Shown here: one piece after another, positions 34,222 to 47,159 of the stretch
Numbering within the stretch: the stretch's first letter is position 1
How the letters are laid out: each line of letters opens with the position of its first letter
Source of the DNA: Pelobates cultripes
Taxonomy: Eukaryota > Chordata > Amphibia > Anura > Pelobatidae
Length of the DNA: 64,000 nucleotides
Assembly: GCA_933207985.1 (NCBI GenBank)
Contig: OW240921.1
Coordinates: 94,957,819 to 95,021,818, forward strand
Direction of reading: 5' to 3'
Notes under the pieces: generated by a model
Databases searched by the model: none
What the model saw: the letters and a program-made list of their open reading frames with translations, nothing else
Told to the model about the DNA's origin: nothing
Made by a program: the position numbers and the translations under genes

Positions 34222-36138
34222 CTAAGTCAGAGATCAAACAAATACAGTTAACAGGCGAGTCTCAAAAATAGAAAAAAAAATAGTTTAAAGGGCATTAGTG
34301 AATTAAAATTCCAAAAACAGAACCATCACAATCAACGGTTTCCCCATCCCTAAACGCATAGATCTTTTTCTTGCATTAAAAGCTATCAGACGTAGAGAAG
34401 ATCACATTAACAGAGACACTGGGGGAGATTTGGCTTTTATAGACAAGTTTTCACTTTGTCATTTTTGTTGAGTTTAGGCAGAAAAAAAAGCCATCACTTC
34501 TTAGACCATTATTTAGCACAATTTAAGAAATAAGAAGAGGTTAGAGACCTTAAGCAACTACATCGTTCAGATAATTAATAAAACTCCCCTATAATAATTT
34601 GAGGTAAATTAAAAAAAAAAAAAAGCAATGAGCAGGATGTGACCCGATGATTAGAAAAGTAGAATTTTCAAATAACGGAGATCCAAGGATTGTCGTTTGG
34701 AACTCATCCTGAGTGGCTTCATGAAAAAGCATTAAAGGGATACTATATTTGCCAGGAATACAAAGCTGCCTCCTACCTTTATAGCAAGAACAATGTATCT
34801 TATTTACACAAACTGAATTCCAAACATATTTATTACAGGTTTAATACACATGACTGGGAATTATTGCTGTGCAGATCTTTTATATACTCAGACACACCAA
34901 CAATATAGAGCTAAAAGAGGGACCAAGGGATTTGGGCCCAAAATTGGGACTGTACCTCCTAAATAGGGACACGCGGAAGGTATAGACTACAATAAGAGAT
35001 GGACGATAACTATTTAGTGCAATCTTTGTTGTTAATGGGGTTTCTAGGCAATAGTGGACTTGTGAACCTGCGGTATACCTTTATGACTTGCAATTTCTTT
35101 CATACACCTAGCCACACTCAACCTGGACTCCAAATATTGCAATAGAGACAGGTACTGAAGATATGCAAACAGAAATGTCAACTACTGGCATGTGTTGCCT
35201 TGGCAGCAGTCCCCTTGACCCGTCTTACCTCGTACTGTCGATATAGGACCATTTTAATGACTGGGTAATGCAATAATGTTTCTACTGCAACATGAAATGG
35301 AACATTCAAACAGAACGTGAATACGGAGTACAGATACTGATGACTGGTACTGCCCGTTGGGCTAATAATTCTTATATTAGATAATAGACATCAGATGTTT
35401 AGAATGGCAAACCATGTTAACTATGTTGTAAATTCATTTGGATGCATGGATTTCTTATTTTTTTCTTATTTTATATGAGAATATGGTTTTTAAAAAACGG
35501 TGTATTACTAAGAAACACAAACCACGTTCCCACATTTCGAGAGCCATTTCACTGTTCTCAGACTAGGAAATTATTCCTTTTGGCACAAATAAAGTCTCCA
35601 ACAAAAAACAGCATATTTATAGTATTTAGAAGCATTGTGCCAACAGTACATTTATTTTTAATAATGTCTTTTTTTTTTTGGTCTTTGTTTGATATTTTTC
35701 TTTCCTTTTAGCAGAGACTTAGAATGTCGACATACATTGACGAGTGATGCCCTGTACATAAAGTCATTGCTAAAAAATAAATAAATGCAATGCCTTTCAC
35801 ATCTTTTTGGAGGTTACTGGTTGCTATATATTTAAACAGGGCTTGAGATACGGAGTTCTCAATGAATACCGAATGCATGAGATCCAAAAAAAAGATTGGA
35901 AGGGATGAATGATGGCGTGCTTAGTCCGGGAGGCAATAGATGTAAAAAGAATGCATTCAAAGAGCGTCGGAGTGTGGATGTAGTGTAAGATCAATACTGC
36001 TACATATGGAGGAGAAAACAACCAGAGACTTATTAATTGAAGAAGCAAATTGCATTTCAGAAGAATTAATACGATGCAAGGAAAGTAGTAGGAAATAGTA
36101 AGATGGGAAGGGCACACTTAATCATTTTTACTTTTTTC
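34222..36138 (-). other. GOLIM4: GOLIM4 intron
   Basis: Intron with poly(A/T) runs and no recognised gene or element. I looked here for an exon equivalent to a ~28-residue segment of the human stem and did not find it. Confidence 0.6.
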
Positions 36139-36637
36139 TTAAATGGACACTATAGTCACCCAGATTACTTCAACTCATTAAAGTGGTCTGGGTGCAGTGT
36201 CCCTGTCCCCTTAAACCTGCAGCTGAAAACACTGCAGTTTTAGAGAAATGGCAATATTTTCATTGCAGTGTTAAGATTGCCTCCAGTGGCTGTCTATCAG
36301 ACAACAATTAGAGGCGCTTCCTGCTGTTTCACAAAGTCCTGCTTCTTGCAAACCCCCATAGGAAAACATGGATTCCACACTTTTCTATGAGGAAGGCCTA
36401 ATGTGCACATTGCACTTGCCGCGCATGCACGCTAGGTTTCCCCTCATGATGACGTTGGAGACAGACCTAGTGTCGAGGTACCCCAGTGCTGGAATAAGGC
36501 AAGTGTGTAGTGGGTTTTCTTTCATTAATTGCTGCAGAAGGGCAGGGAGGGGAGAGGGACGATGATGACAGAGGCAGATGGACACTATAGTGTTTGGAAT
36601 ACAAAGTGTTAATCCGAACGCTATAGTGTTCGTTTAA
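36139..36637. mobile_element. T2/Kolobok-type MITE
   Basis: It starts TTAAATGGACACTATAGTC and ends GCTATAGTGTTCGTTTAA, with TTAA at both ends. 499 bp, non-coding. Confidence 0.8.
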
Positions 36638-36781
36638 GTCCACCTCTAATGGCTGTCGTACAGAATGAACGAATAAAACCCGTTCAAGGTACACAGAAGC
36701 CCTTAGGAAAGCACTTAATACAATATTTTCCAAGGGGAAGCTTGCGCATTAGGTCCCCATTGTTAGACTTAGACACTAGAC

Positions 36782-37513
36782 CAGGGGTAGGCAACCTACG
36801 GCACTAGTGCCATGCACGGCACTCGAGGTGCCTTTGCTTGGCACTCAAGGCTACAAGAGCCAAACAGGCTCTGGCCTGTCAGGAGTCCCAGTGAAACTTC
36901 AGATATCTGCTAATACGAAAAGGTGGTGCATTGCAGCACGTAGAAGAAGTGATCTCAGATCACTTCCTCCCAGCACTTGTGAATGGGAGTCCACACTGGA
37001 GTAGAGTAGCCCTCAGCTTCCTGTTGCAGCTTCTGTCCTTGAGTTGTACCTGGCCAGCCTGGTCCCCACTAAAACCCAGGGAAGCCTCAGAGCTGCAGAA
37101 TAACCCTCCCCTCATACAAATAATACAAACACACACACAGTCCGCACAAACACAGCACCACCAACAATCCACATACATGCACACAACCCCACATGCAGCC
37201 TCTCACCTGCAATACCCCAAACAGCCCCCACACATACACACACTACCAAATACACAGTGTGACATTTCCATTCACACACAATTCCACAAGCAGCCCCCAT
37301 ACACAGCCCAAATTCATAGGTATTATACATGATACCACAAACTATTAATGAACATATACAATATAATAGCTCATATACACACAAATCCAACCATACAAAG
37401 CAAATGCAGTATAAATAACACAAGCAGAATATGGCAACATGCACACCTCAATTTAAAGAAATAGGACATCACAATCATATTTCGGCACAGTGCTAAAAGG
37501 TTGCCTACCCCTG
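36782..37513. mobile_element. hAT MITE (CAGGGGTAGGCAACCT family)
   Basis: Perfect 16 bp inverted ends CAGGGGTAGGCAACCT and AGGTTGCCTACCCCTG, flanked by the 8 bp duplication CACTAGAC (36774-36781 and 37514-37521). 732 bp with a CA-rich interior and no transposase. Confidence 0.95.
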
Positions 37514-37521
37514 CACTAGAC

Positions 37522-38869
37522 AATAACAGAGTACGACATGTCTTGGCATTCTCTATTTTAGAAGCAGTCCATCTGATGGTGGTGTATCTGAAGAAATTAT
37601 CCAGGTCCTGGTAGTCCTCTGATTTATGTAAGACTGTATACACTTGTATTTTATTTTATTCTATGCATCATACTATGATCCGATTGGGATTTTAGTTTTG
37701 ATACTAGATTATACAGCTCAAGGCAGGCTCCCTGGCTATTTTCATAGCAGGGATTTTCTGCTCAGCATTCATACGAGCAGTTACATTTTTGACTTTTGGA
37801 CTATCTTGCCGATACATTGTTGCGGCTATTTGTATCTATTCTCATTTGGACACTTACTCCATCCTATCAGGTGGATTCTACTAGAACTATTGTCTGCACT
37901 TTATTCATTTCCCACTATTCACCGTTAAGTGGATATACCCCTAAAACTATTTAGTTTGCTGCTATGGATTTATTCAGCTTTTTTTGCAAGACTATTTTGT
38001 CTGCTGCTATCTATTCATTCATTATGCTATTCTTATCTACATTTGTATCTACTCCTGGTAAATGTACTAGATTTTGTCTTTGTACACATCACAGAGTAGG
38101 AGATACCTTTTTCCATCTCTCCACCTACTGCAATATCATGTAGGAGGTGGAGGGATGGAAAAAGGTAAGTACATTTTATTTTTAATTGCAAATGAGGGGC
38201 ACCTATATCCAACTAGTGACAGGGACACTACAGTGTTAGGAACACAGGTTTGTATACCTAATGTTATAGTGTTCCTTTATCCCAATACTGCTTTCATGAC
38301 AGTTTTGTAAAAGTCTAACTTGACATAAATTAGATTAGCATGTGATGAGATACATGAGCGAAGATTAAAAAGGAGCGAAGTATGTGATGTTTAACACTCT
38401 AGCTAGCTGCACAAATGTTAAATTATATACAGTAGCACAAACCATACAATTTATTACCAAGTGACGATGGTAGCTTAGTTATCTGTCTTCCCCCTGTGAT
38501 TACAATGTTCCTAGATTGCCAGGAAGCAGTTAGCAAACACAATAAACAAACCCGATCCACAACATCGACAATGACCCCTTTGCGACATAGTGAGAGTCGT
38601 TCCATTATGCATATAATCTTTAGGTTGCAATTTGCAATTCTCTTGAGTAACTTTGTAACAAATCACGGATTTAAACAAAAAAAAAAAAGATTTTTAAAGA
38701 AAAAAATGTTAATTTAGAACAGTTAAATGGTAAAAGAAAAATGATTGATGTTTATTGCCATCATTCATTTCCAAGTGCCCCTGTATAAAGTGACAGAGGG
38801 TTATAGTACAAAACCATAAGCACTAATGATAGATATGTTTTAGTTAGTGATTACAATGTACCTCTACAC
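37522..38869 (-). other. GOLIM4: GOLIM4 intron
   Basis: Intron with an imperfect hairpin at about 38104-38168 (ACCTTTTTCCAT inverted) and a MITE-like end near 38245-38281 (TTATAGTGTTCCTTTA). No coding sequence was recognised. Confidence 0.55.
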
Positions 38870-39012
38870 CAGTGGTTCCCAACCCAGTCCAGAAATTAGG
38901 GATTACCCAGTTGTGTCAAAGGTGTTTTTAGAAGAAAGAAAAAAATAAAAACACGCTAGACACAACAGGGTAATCCCTAAATCCTGGACTGGTTGGGGTT
39001 ACTTGTGCACTG
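38870..39012. mobile_element. Short hAT MITE
   Basis: A 143 bp imperfect hairpin beginning CAGTGGTTCCCAACCC and ending in CACTG, flanked by an exact 8 bp duplication CTCTACAC (38862-38869 and 39013-39020). Confidence 0.9.
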
Positions 39013-39439
39013 CTCTACACCCAATTCACAGTCTCTCTTTAAGGTCTTCTAATCCTGAAAGTCTACTGTAAGTGCATTCTTTCTGTATCATAATAAATGA
39101 ACACAGAAAAGAGATAATTGGTATATTGATCATCTCAGCCATGGAGGTGTGGTGGCTGCGTAGGCAGCAGCTAGGCGAGGAAGTAAAGGTAAGTAAATCT
39201 ACGTGTTTAGGCACTCGGATGGGAGTGTATCTACTAAACTGCTACAGGTCACTAAAGTGTACACTTTTGTATTCATAACGCTGTACTGTTCCTTTATGTA
39301 TGTCTTTAAGTGTGTGTGAAAGCCAGAGTCTACATAAAGTCCTTCATTTCTGGTGTTGATATGTGTGATCATTTTCATCTCAAAAGTCTTTCGTTCATGA
39401 GAGAGTCTTTGAAATTCCCTTTAAGAACTGAGGTTCTGG

Positions 39440-39622
39440 ATGGAGTGACCAGTCTGGGTGAAGTGATGACCAACGCGGATACAATATCTATTTTCCTTGT
39501 GGTTCTTGATTGAGTGCCTGTGTAGATTCATTCTGAGATGCAGCTTAAGGCCAGACAATCAAGAACCACAAGTAAAACAGATATTGCACCCCTGTTGGGC
39601 ATCACTTCACCCAGACTCCTCA
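39440..39622. repeat. Imperfect long hairpin
   Basis: About 39440-39511 and 39557-39622 are inverted copies (TCTGGGTGAAGTGATG against CATCACTTCACCCAGA), with decay. A MITE-like element, family unknown. Confidence 0.55.
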
Positions 39623-39703
39623 CTTGTTGTCACAGTGTCGGGTCTGATTGATATATTTGAACAATCAAAAAACATTACAAGTATGAGGAAAATGTACAGT
39701 CAC

Positions 39704-39786
39704 CTGAGCACTGAGTAGCTGTGAGTGGACATCCTGGTGAGCTTTCCTGAGGAGCTTGCTTTCTTCTCTGAGTTTGACAATAGTAT
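39704..39786 (-). CDS. GOLIM4: GOLIM4 coiled-coil exon
   Basis: An 83 bp exon. Two bases complete an Asp codon begun by exon 40630-40780, then 27 codons end in phase 0. The acceptor is TGTTTGTAG and the donor GCTCAG|GTGAC. It reads TIVKLREESKLLRKAHQDV and continues HSQLLSAQ. Human GOLIM4 has TVYNLREENRQLRKAHQDI at this point, so the match is close. Leu residues follow a heptad spacing typical of the lumenal coiled-coil stem. Confidence 0.95.
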
Positions 39787-40629
39787 CTACAAACATAATG
39801 AATGTGTAAACGTTGGATTGAACATGCAAACAAAAGTAGTACCGACTGTATGTAACAAAGCGAAATGTAATGAATTCTGATACAGTTGCTAAATGCCTGG
39901 GGTTTGAAAACAACACTCACATCACATTGCCATCTTGTGTTGTTATAACCTACAGAAACCTTTTACCTCCATCCATTTGAGTATGAAAACATGTTATGTT
40001 ACATGAAAACTGTAAAGAATCAGGACAATGGTCATTCTAAATTGTGGAACGCAATCATGCTAGAAGAGGTGTGCCAACCAACTAAGGCATGTGGCGATGC
40101 ACTGAAACATTGTATATTGTAGAGATAGAGATGTCATGTTGGTGAAACGTTTCGGTCTTGTGTTCATGTATTTTGCAATCATTTAGTGACAAGTGTGTTA
40201 TAATTAAAATAGCTTTCGAGAGTGCAAGTGACTAGCTCCAGGTTTTACGATACAACACGGAATGTTTAGCAACTGGTAATTAGCGGCTGCCAAAAGGTTT
40301 ACAGTGTCCCACATTTGTCCCGAAGAGGATAGGAGTCCCTTAATTAACACTATTTACAACCGGGTTTCCATGCTAGATGGTAAAACTTACCATCTGTCAC
40401 TGTATGACCAGAAACTGCACCCGTCTCAAGTAGGTGCAATGATGAAAGGACAAGATACTGACAATAAACGTTACGCGTATGCAAGTACAACTGAGCACTA
40501 GAGACTATCTCCAAGCATGGTTTATTTAGCTTCCAACAAATATTGGAATTTGGTAAATCAGGTGAATGAAAATACTAAGCTTAACCTGCTCAGACGATTA
40601 CAGGTGAAGAGCGAATGCACCAAGATTAC
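39787..40629 (-). other. GOLIM4: GOLIM4 intron
   Basis: Intron without recognised elements. Confidence 0.65.
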
Positions 40630-40780
40630 CTTGCAGCCCTGTGATTAGATTGTCCTTCTCCCTTTCTAGTTGGGAGACCCTCTGATTGTGAGTCTCTGAA
40701 GCTTTTCGATGCTCCAGCTTCAGATTGCTGTGCTCACCTTGCAAGTCAGTCAGCTGCTTTTTCAAGTCGACATGTTGGTT
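40630..40780 (-). CDS. GOLIM4: GOLIM4 coiled-coil exon
   Basis: A 151 bp exon: 50 codons plus one base. It starts in phase 0 after TTTGATTCAG and has the donor CTGCAAG|GTAATC. The protein begins NQHVDLKKQLTDLQGEHSN and ends QLEREKDNLITGLQ. It corresponds to the human segment with QHEELKKQHSDLEEEHRK. It is charged with regular Leu/Ile spacing and forms the centre of the lumenal coiled coil. The single leftover base joins exon 39704-39786. Confidence 0.93.
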
Positions 40781-40904
40781 CTGAATCAAAAAAATAAAAA
40801 ATTATAGGTAGAACAATTAGTCAAGTGAAATGTGACAGGTAGAGCTCATCTAGCAGCTTATCACGATAGTAAAGTAAGTCGGTCAGCAATGAGATTTTCA
40901 CAGG

Positions 40905-41040
40905 GTATTCATTAAGGTGGGAATTTAAGGAAAACTTCAAATTCTAAGTCAAAGAAACCAAAATCTGCAGCATTGCAGACTTTTTCCTAGTCTGGTTTTT
41001 TAGCCTTGAATTTGATTTCACCTTGAATTCCTGACAATAT
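40905..41040. repeat. Decayed MITE (GTGGGAATTTAAGG family)
   Basis: Diverged inverted halves (AAGGTGGGAATTTAAGG against CACCTTGAATTCCTG). It resembles the better preserved copies at 47650-48291 and 49728-49858. Confidence 0.45.
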
Positions 41041-41663
41041 ATTTAGTGAGTGAACGGGTTAGACGCAAAAAACAGAACAAAGACAAAAACAAAAACAAAA
41101 AACATAATTTTGTTATTAAATAAAACAAAAAGTTCTAATAAAAGATTAAAAGTGTATGTGGTCTCTGTTCTAAGCTGGCAAGGATAACGCTTTAAATGCA
41201 TGGTGCTTGGGAAGAAATCAGAGAACAAGAATTTTATTTATTTATGGAGATTTTTCATTTGAAGTGTGCTGGAGAGCATGAATTATACAGGTATCTGAGA
41301 GGATATACACTAGTGACAGTCCCTGATAAAAGATAATCCCGCTCCCTGCGACCACTGGCAAGTCCGATCGGTGGGATTTTGCTAACACAGCTCAAACACT
41401 TCAAGGAACGATCACCATCTACATGCATATTTTACAGTACCAGAAGCTCTCCGGTCAGCCTTCATCCCAATTCATTATAGCTTCAGCAATTCACATGCTG
41501 TGCAAGGAACATGCATGAAGCATTTCACAGCTTTCTTTGTACGAAATTCTAAAGGAACAACAAGTTGCTTAATTCATTTAGAATACAAATGATGCCACAA
41601 GGATCTCTAGCAGAAGTTATTGCTTTATTTAGCTTGCAGAATATTTTCATCCCACAGTTTTAC

Positions 41664-41759
41664 CTTTGAAAACAGTGGGATGACCTGGACTGGCTGATCA
41701 GCAGCTGCCACGTCCTGGTACTTTTTGAAGCTATAAATTTGCTCCATATACCAGGGACA
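41664..41759 (-). other. Candidate cassette exon in GOLIM4 intron
   Basis: A splice-bounded open segment of exactly 32 codons in phase 0 on both sides. The acceptor is GACCCTTTCAG and the donor TCAAAG|GTAAAA. It could be included between exons 49377-49430 and 40630-40780 without breaking the frame. It would encode CPWYMEQIYSFKKYQDV and 15 further residues. I know of no such segment in human GOLIM4, and its Pro and aromatic residues do not suit a coiled coil. It may be an alternative exon or chance. Confidence 0.3.
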
Positions 41760-42164
41760 CTGAAAGGGTCACAGACATCAGTGGTTTGAGCCCAAAAAGA
41801 AATTTAGTGATGCTTTTCTAAAGCACCACTCCTGCCCCACAGCACAATTCTTTACACACTTATTGCTACTTGCAGACACATAGACGACAACCACAGACAC
41901 GCACCGACACACATACAGGCAAGTACATAAAAATCCTTAAAATTATGAAGGAGCCTTTTTCATTAGTAATATTTCTCATTTGTCGTATCTTGTTAACGTC
42001 ATCAAAAAAGCAGTTAAAACAATCTGAAAAGAGAACTACGACAGAAGAACTGATTACCTTGGTGCAATAACTGGGGCGAACATGAACCTGTATAAAAAAT
42101 AAAATACTCATTGCCGTCAAACAGGAGGTAGTGCCCTCAATTTATTAATGCAATTGTTCCCCAT

Positions 42165-42550
42165 TTAAAGGGACACTCCACTGCCCAAATACAAAAATAA
42201 TAAATATCACTGTTTTCTAGATAAAAGAAAACTTGCATGCATTTAATTATGTATTTGTTCATTGGAGTTCTATATAAAAACCAGAATATAAAAATTGCAG
42301 TTCTCTTGTTTGCAAGCCCTCCCCTTCTAACCCTACCCAGACTTTCTGTGGCTGTCTAATCAAAGACTTCTTAATACAGCTCAATGGAGAAGTCTTTACA
42401 AGGCAGGCCCTTTGGGCAATTGCTGCCTCTTGAGCTCCACTGAGCTAACCAAACCAGGAAGTAATGTTACTTGTCGTCTGCTTGAAATCCAAAGGGTGTA
42501 ACAAGGTTAATGAAAGTGTCAATTTCTATGGAAATCTGCACTTTTTTGTA
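42165..42550. mobile_element. Interspersed repeat with T2-like left end
   Basis: It starts TTAAAGGGACACTCCACTG. Its right half (TGCCTCTTGAGC...CTGAGCTAA to GAAATCTGCAC) is repeated in diverged form at about 50175-50480. The right terminus is not clear. Confidence 0.55.
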
Positions 42551-42560
42551 AAATGATTTT

Positions 42561-42594
<34 letters not shown>

Positions 42595-42949
42595 TATACA
42601 TATATACACATATAAATACAACACATTTTTCACACAAAGCATTTTAGCAAGATGAAAAGACCTGAGCCATTTCCTATTTAAAAAAGTGTGTCCATTCAAA
42701 AGGAACAGAGCCAATAAAAGTAACCAAATTATTTTAATAAATGTAACAAATAATTCCAGGTTTTCAAGAACGGTTTGCTCCTGCTCCTCTTGCAGTAACT
42801 CCCATTACACTAGTCGAAAAATGCAAGTTTGTAGCCAACAAGACATGCTACTGCAAATCATCTAGCTCTGCACAGAACTGATGATGAAACCATAACTATG
42901 AACAGAACAAACACACATAAAATCGGTCTTAGCCGATATTAGGGGGGGA

Positions 42950-43223
42950 AAAAATAAAAATCTATGCGCGTGTCTCAGTGAGTGTATATGGGTGCATGCG
43001 CGTCTGACAGTGAGAGTGTGTATGTCACGGAGTCAAATCAGTGAGTGTACGCGTCTGTCATGGTTTGTCAGTGTGTTTGAGAGTGTGTGTCTGTCAGTGA
43101 GTGTACGTCTATCAGTCAAAGTGCGGCCATGACAGGAAGAGGGTGGGGAAAATTTAAATTGGGGTGGAGAAGTGCCCGAGCACCGTCCTGCCTAGGGCAG
43201 CACAAATCCTAAATACACCACTG
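42950..43223. mobile_element. hAT-like right-end fragment with TG-rich array
   Basis: The end reads CCTAAATACACCACTG, whose reverse complement CAGTGGTGTATTTAGG is a hAT-type terminus. Upstream is a short degenerate array of GTGTGTCTGTCAGTGAGTGTA units. The left terminus was not found. Confidence 0.5.
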
Positions 43224-44689
43224 GTACTATGCACTGCCAGGTCACTTGAGGAGAGTGGGTGATTCCTCCCAGGTAACGGTCACGAAGGGGTGCTGAGGAA
43301 CAGAACTTTACTGCACACCCCTCTATTAGATCAATATCATGGTTATATTGCATTGAACATCTGACTGTGCAGCCATCATGTATTTGCTTCTGACTAGTAT
43401 TTAACTGAAATCCCGAGAGATCAGCAGTAGCACCCAGTTCATGGGTTTAGAGGACCGGATACAGCATAGAAAGAAAGGAATATGTCATGATAAAGCTCTA
43501 CCGCTCTGTCAGTTTAGGGGTCATAGACTTTTACTTTGGGATGAAGCCCCATCTGTTTTTAGAACCTGCCACTGCTCCTGCTTGAACGTCCAGAACAGGA
43601 AAGGGCTGACAAAGATCATTAGCAGCTGCAAGTATCTTTAACGATGCTCTGGTGTGGAGCTTTTCTGTGATTTTGTCTGGGGTCACAGGTAAGTAGGGCA
43701 GAAGAAATAAATAAACTTTGAATGTGCCACATTACATTGTGTAAGCAAAAATGGCATTCTACAACAAGGAACCAAAACCTATCTTTTAAATAGTAGCTGG
43801 CTTCCACCAATAACAACATGATTGATGGGTGAGAGAATTTCAAGGTCAGCTAACTGTGAATGCTACTGGTGACATAAAAAGAACACAGTTTAAGCATTCA
43901 GGAAGTGAAGCTATAAAATAAAAATCATTTCTAGATTTACAGAATGATTAGAAAAGGGGAAAACCACCAACCACAAACTTACAATCATAATTCAGGGACA
44001 CGTTTTAGCATACAAAGACATAGATCTCTCTATCCAACTGTGACAAGGATCCAACTCTACATGCAATAGAGAGTTGAATTATGCACATAAGATATACAAA
44101 TCTGCCTTAATTTTAACAAGTGACAAGGGGACAGTGGTGATCAGCTGAATACCTTTGTTGCCATATGGGCAGAAAAAACTGACAAGCCTTTCTGTGCTGT
44201 TATTTTACTCTATAGAGGAAAAAACGAAATTGTCAGATCGTCTTATGTTACATACATTGGAGTACTCTGTTAATGCTTTGTCTGGGTGAAAGGTAGGCAT
44301 CCTGACACTTCCTAAATCCTAATTAAATAAAATCCCAACGCTCCCCATTAGCCTGTGTTTAATAACCATAATTGACAAAAGATCACAGGGAGGGTCTGTA
44401 CTCCATTAGTGGCATTAATCCAATCCATTCAAGGCAAAAAAAAAATATATATATATAATAAATTATAATTTAACATAACATATATTAATAACATAATTTA
44501 AAATTATAATGCAGCTGCCCTACCTTAATATCCTATATATCTCACACAAAGACAGGAGTGATATTATTTTATCTTAACTCTTGTGATGCACATCCAGGAC
44601 GCCATCACAGCTACCGTAGGCAAGGCTAGTTTATGCAAAGGAACCAGATTCTTCTTGCATAAAGTTTCTGTGCTAATGTGCACTTACTG
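43224..44689 (-). other. GOLIM4: GOLIM4 intron
   Basis: Intronic sequence. Open frames at 43441-43641 and 43619-43843 have no splice context and match nothing known to me. Confidence 0.55.
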
Positions 44690-45180
44690 ATTCTCCACAA
44701 ACTCTGCTTGATATTGGCTATAAACCAAAGCCACCTGTCCAGACCTTCACCTGATTACCAATGATAAGTTAAACCTGGCTGTTCCTTTAGCCTGTATCCA
44801 CTGCACAATGCAGAACCACCTGTTCTAACCATCAGCCTGTATCCTATACAAACCGGAGCAGCCTGTATTGCCCTAATCCATAGTGTGTATCCTATACAAA
44901 CCAGAACAACCTGCTCTGACCCTCACCCAGTAGCCATCTACAATTTAGAGATGCCTGTCCTGACTATTAGTCTGTATTAGATATGCAACAGAGCAACCTT
45001 TCCCGATTCTTAGCTTGTATACGAGCCAGTCCTGTCCTCACCGTTAGTTTGTATCCTACACAAACCAGAACATCCTGCTTTGACCTTTAGCCTGTACACC
45101 AGAGCAACCTGCCCTGACATCAGACTGCACCACCTGTTTCAATAGCCTGATTCGTATCCTGGTATATTCTAACCCATTTT
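44690..45180. repeat. Degenerate minisatellite, unit about 55-65 bp
   Basis: Words of the form AGCCTGTATCCTATACAAACC, AGAACAACCTG and CTGACCCTCA recur in order seven or eight times with substantial divergence, giving an old tandem array. Confidence 0.65.
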
Positions 45181-46549
45181 ATGGATACACTATGATGCAT
45201 TCTATGGCCTCTACAACCTGCAGGGACAAGTGGGTACTCGTGAAGATTTCTCTTCTACAGGAGTCGACTGTTGCAATGCAAGTTCACTCACCTAATCCTT
45301 AATCATTAACATTATTCTTGACTATGGTGAACTCGACTGCTTACAGAATTATTTAACAAATACACAAAACATATTTGGATAAAACAAATTTCTATGCATA
45401 ATCCCAAAATAATGACTTTGATAATGCTTTATTATTTCTTTCATTTCTAAAAATGTTGAATTCCTCCAGTTTGTAAAGCTTTTAAAATGTAATCTGCTAC
45501 AATAGTAATAAAAACATGAAAGTTTTATTCCATTATTTTAATATAATTTTAGCTCTTGGATTATACTGTATATAACCTGAGAATACAGAATACTGGTTTG
45601 TATATTCCTAACAATATAGTGATATTTTGATGGCAGAATATTAAATATTTTTTATTTAAATTGTATGGACTTGGAAAAAAAAAAAAACAACTAAATATAT
45701 GATCAGAATCAACCAATAAGAAAAAAAGTCATCACATAAGCAGTCATTATGAATACAATATTGAAGCGGGTTAATTGGATAATATGCCACTTTTATGGAT
45801 ACTGCAAGTGACCAATCAGAAAAAATGTCACAACTGTGAACATTATCATGCCCATTAGCAGACAATCAGCAGTGAGGTTTGGAGATGGAAGCATGTCTCC
45901 ACCGACTGGCTCCACTCCTTGTAACTCTATTTCAGATTCAAAACACAGGAATTTAAGATTGATGCAGACTTCGAATTAAAATTCCATTCAATTTATAATG
46001 TGTCTTCCAGTCACTATACCCTCAATTGAATTTACACAATTGGTTAACCATCTCTGAAAGGTACAGCGGCAGACAGAACTTTGGACAAGTTATTTTGTCA
46101 ATGTATCAATGCTTCCAGTTGTGGTACCAGCTTCACTAGTAAAATGTATTTCTCAATGGAAAGTGTGTCCAAACTATCAGGAGAAATTAAGATCTTAATC
46201 AAGAGCAACACAAATCACTACAGATTGCATAGAACATTTCCAGTTGTTTCAGACCAGTACAAGAGATTTCGGGAGAGGTTTGATCCATGTTACTTTTAGT
46301 CTTGACTCTGTATTGGACCAATATATACTATACAAGGACTACAGTGGAGGACGAAGAAGTCAGTTTCCATCCCGTTGATATTCTGCTACTCTACACAAAT
46401 TTACTAAATTTATCTCCAAATATACCCCCTCAAAAAATTAAGAATCTCTCTCTCTAAACATCAACTTTTGGCGTTTCCAAACCAGGTTACGGGAGGTGGA
46501 AATCACCGGCAGCAGCTTAATTGGATATTCCAATTGTTAAAAATATAGC
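45181..46549 (-). other. GOLIM4: GOLIM4 intron
   Basis: AT-rich intron. Nothing recognised apart from A/T runs. Confidence 0.6.
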
Positions 46550-47159
46550 TTAAAGGGACACTATAGTCACCTGAACAACTTCAGCTTAATGAGGTTGTTC
46601 AGGTGAGAACTATAGCTCCCTGCAGCCTCTCTCATGTAAACACTGTATTTTCTGAGAAAATACAGTGTTTATATTGAAAGCTAGGAACACCTCCAGTTGC
46701 AGTCACTCAGAGTGAACCAGAGGGACTTCAGAATTGATGGAGACATAACATGCCTCCATACACTCAGATCTGCTGTGCACGAGCATCCTGTGATTCAGTA
46801 TCTCCTCCCACTGCATGCAGACACTGAACTTTCCTCATAGAGATTCACTGATTCAATTCATCTCTATGACGAGATGCTGATTGGCCAAGGCTGTGTTTGA
46901 ATCATGCTGGCTCTGCCCCTGATCTGCCTCCTTGTCAGTCTCAGCCAATCCTACGGGGAAGCACTGTGATTGGATCAGGCTATCACATGTCAGCAGACTG
47001 CTTGTTTTTCCTGAGTCTAACAGCATGCAGAATTACAGCTTCTGGCTTGAATACAGTAAGATGTTCCTATATTTAGGGAGGCATGAGGGGCTCAGGGGGG
47101 CTAGATGGTGGTTTTAAGAAATACATGTAGCTGCACTTGTGACTATAGTGTCCCTTTAA
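46550..47159. mobile_element. T2/Kolobok-type MITE
   Basis: Near-perfect inverted ends TTAAAGGGACACTATAGTCA and TGACTATAGTGTCCCTTTAA (the left end starts at 46550). 610 bp. TTAA is present at both ends. The best preserved of the T2-like copies here. Confidence 0.85.

Noticed and set aside
35232..35264. Possible short exon with a GTAAGA donor on the minus strand
   Set aside because: The segment between acceptor and donor is 32 bp and breaks the phase of the neighbouring GOLIM4 exons. Its peptide has no similarity to GOLIM4.
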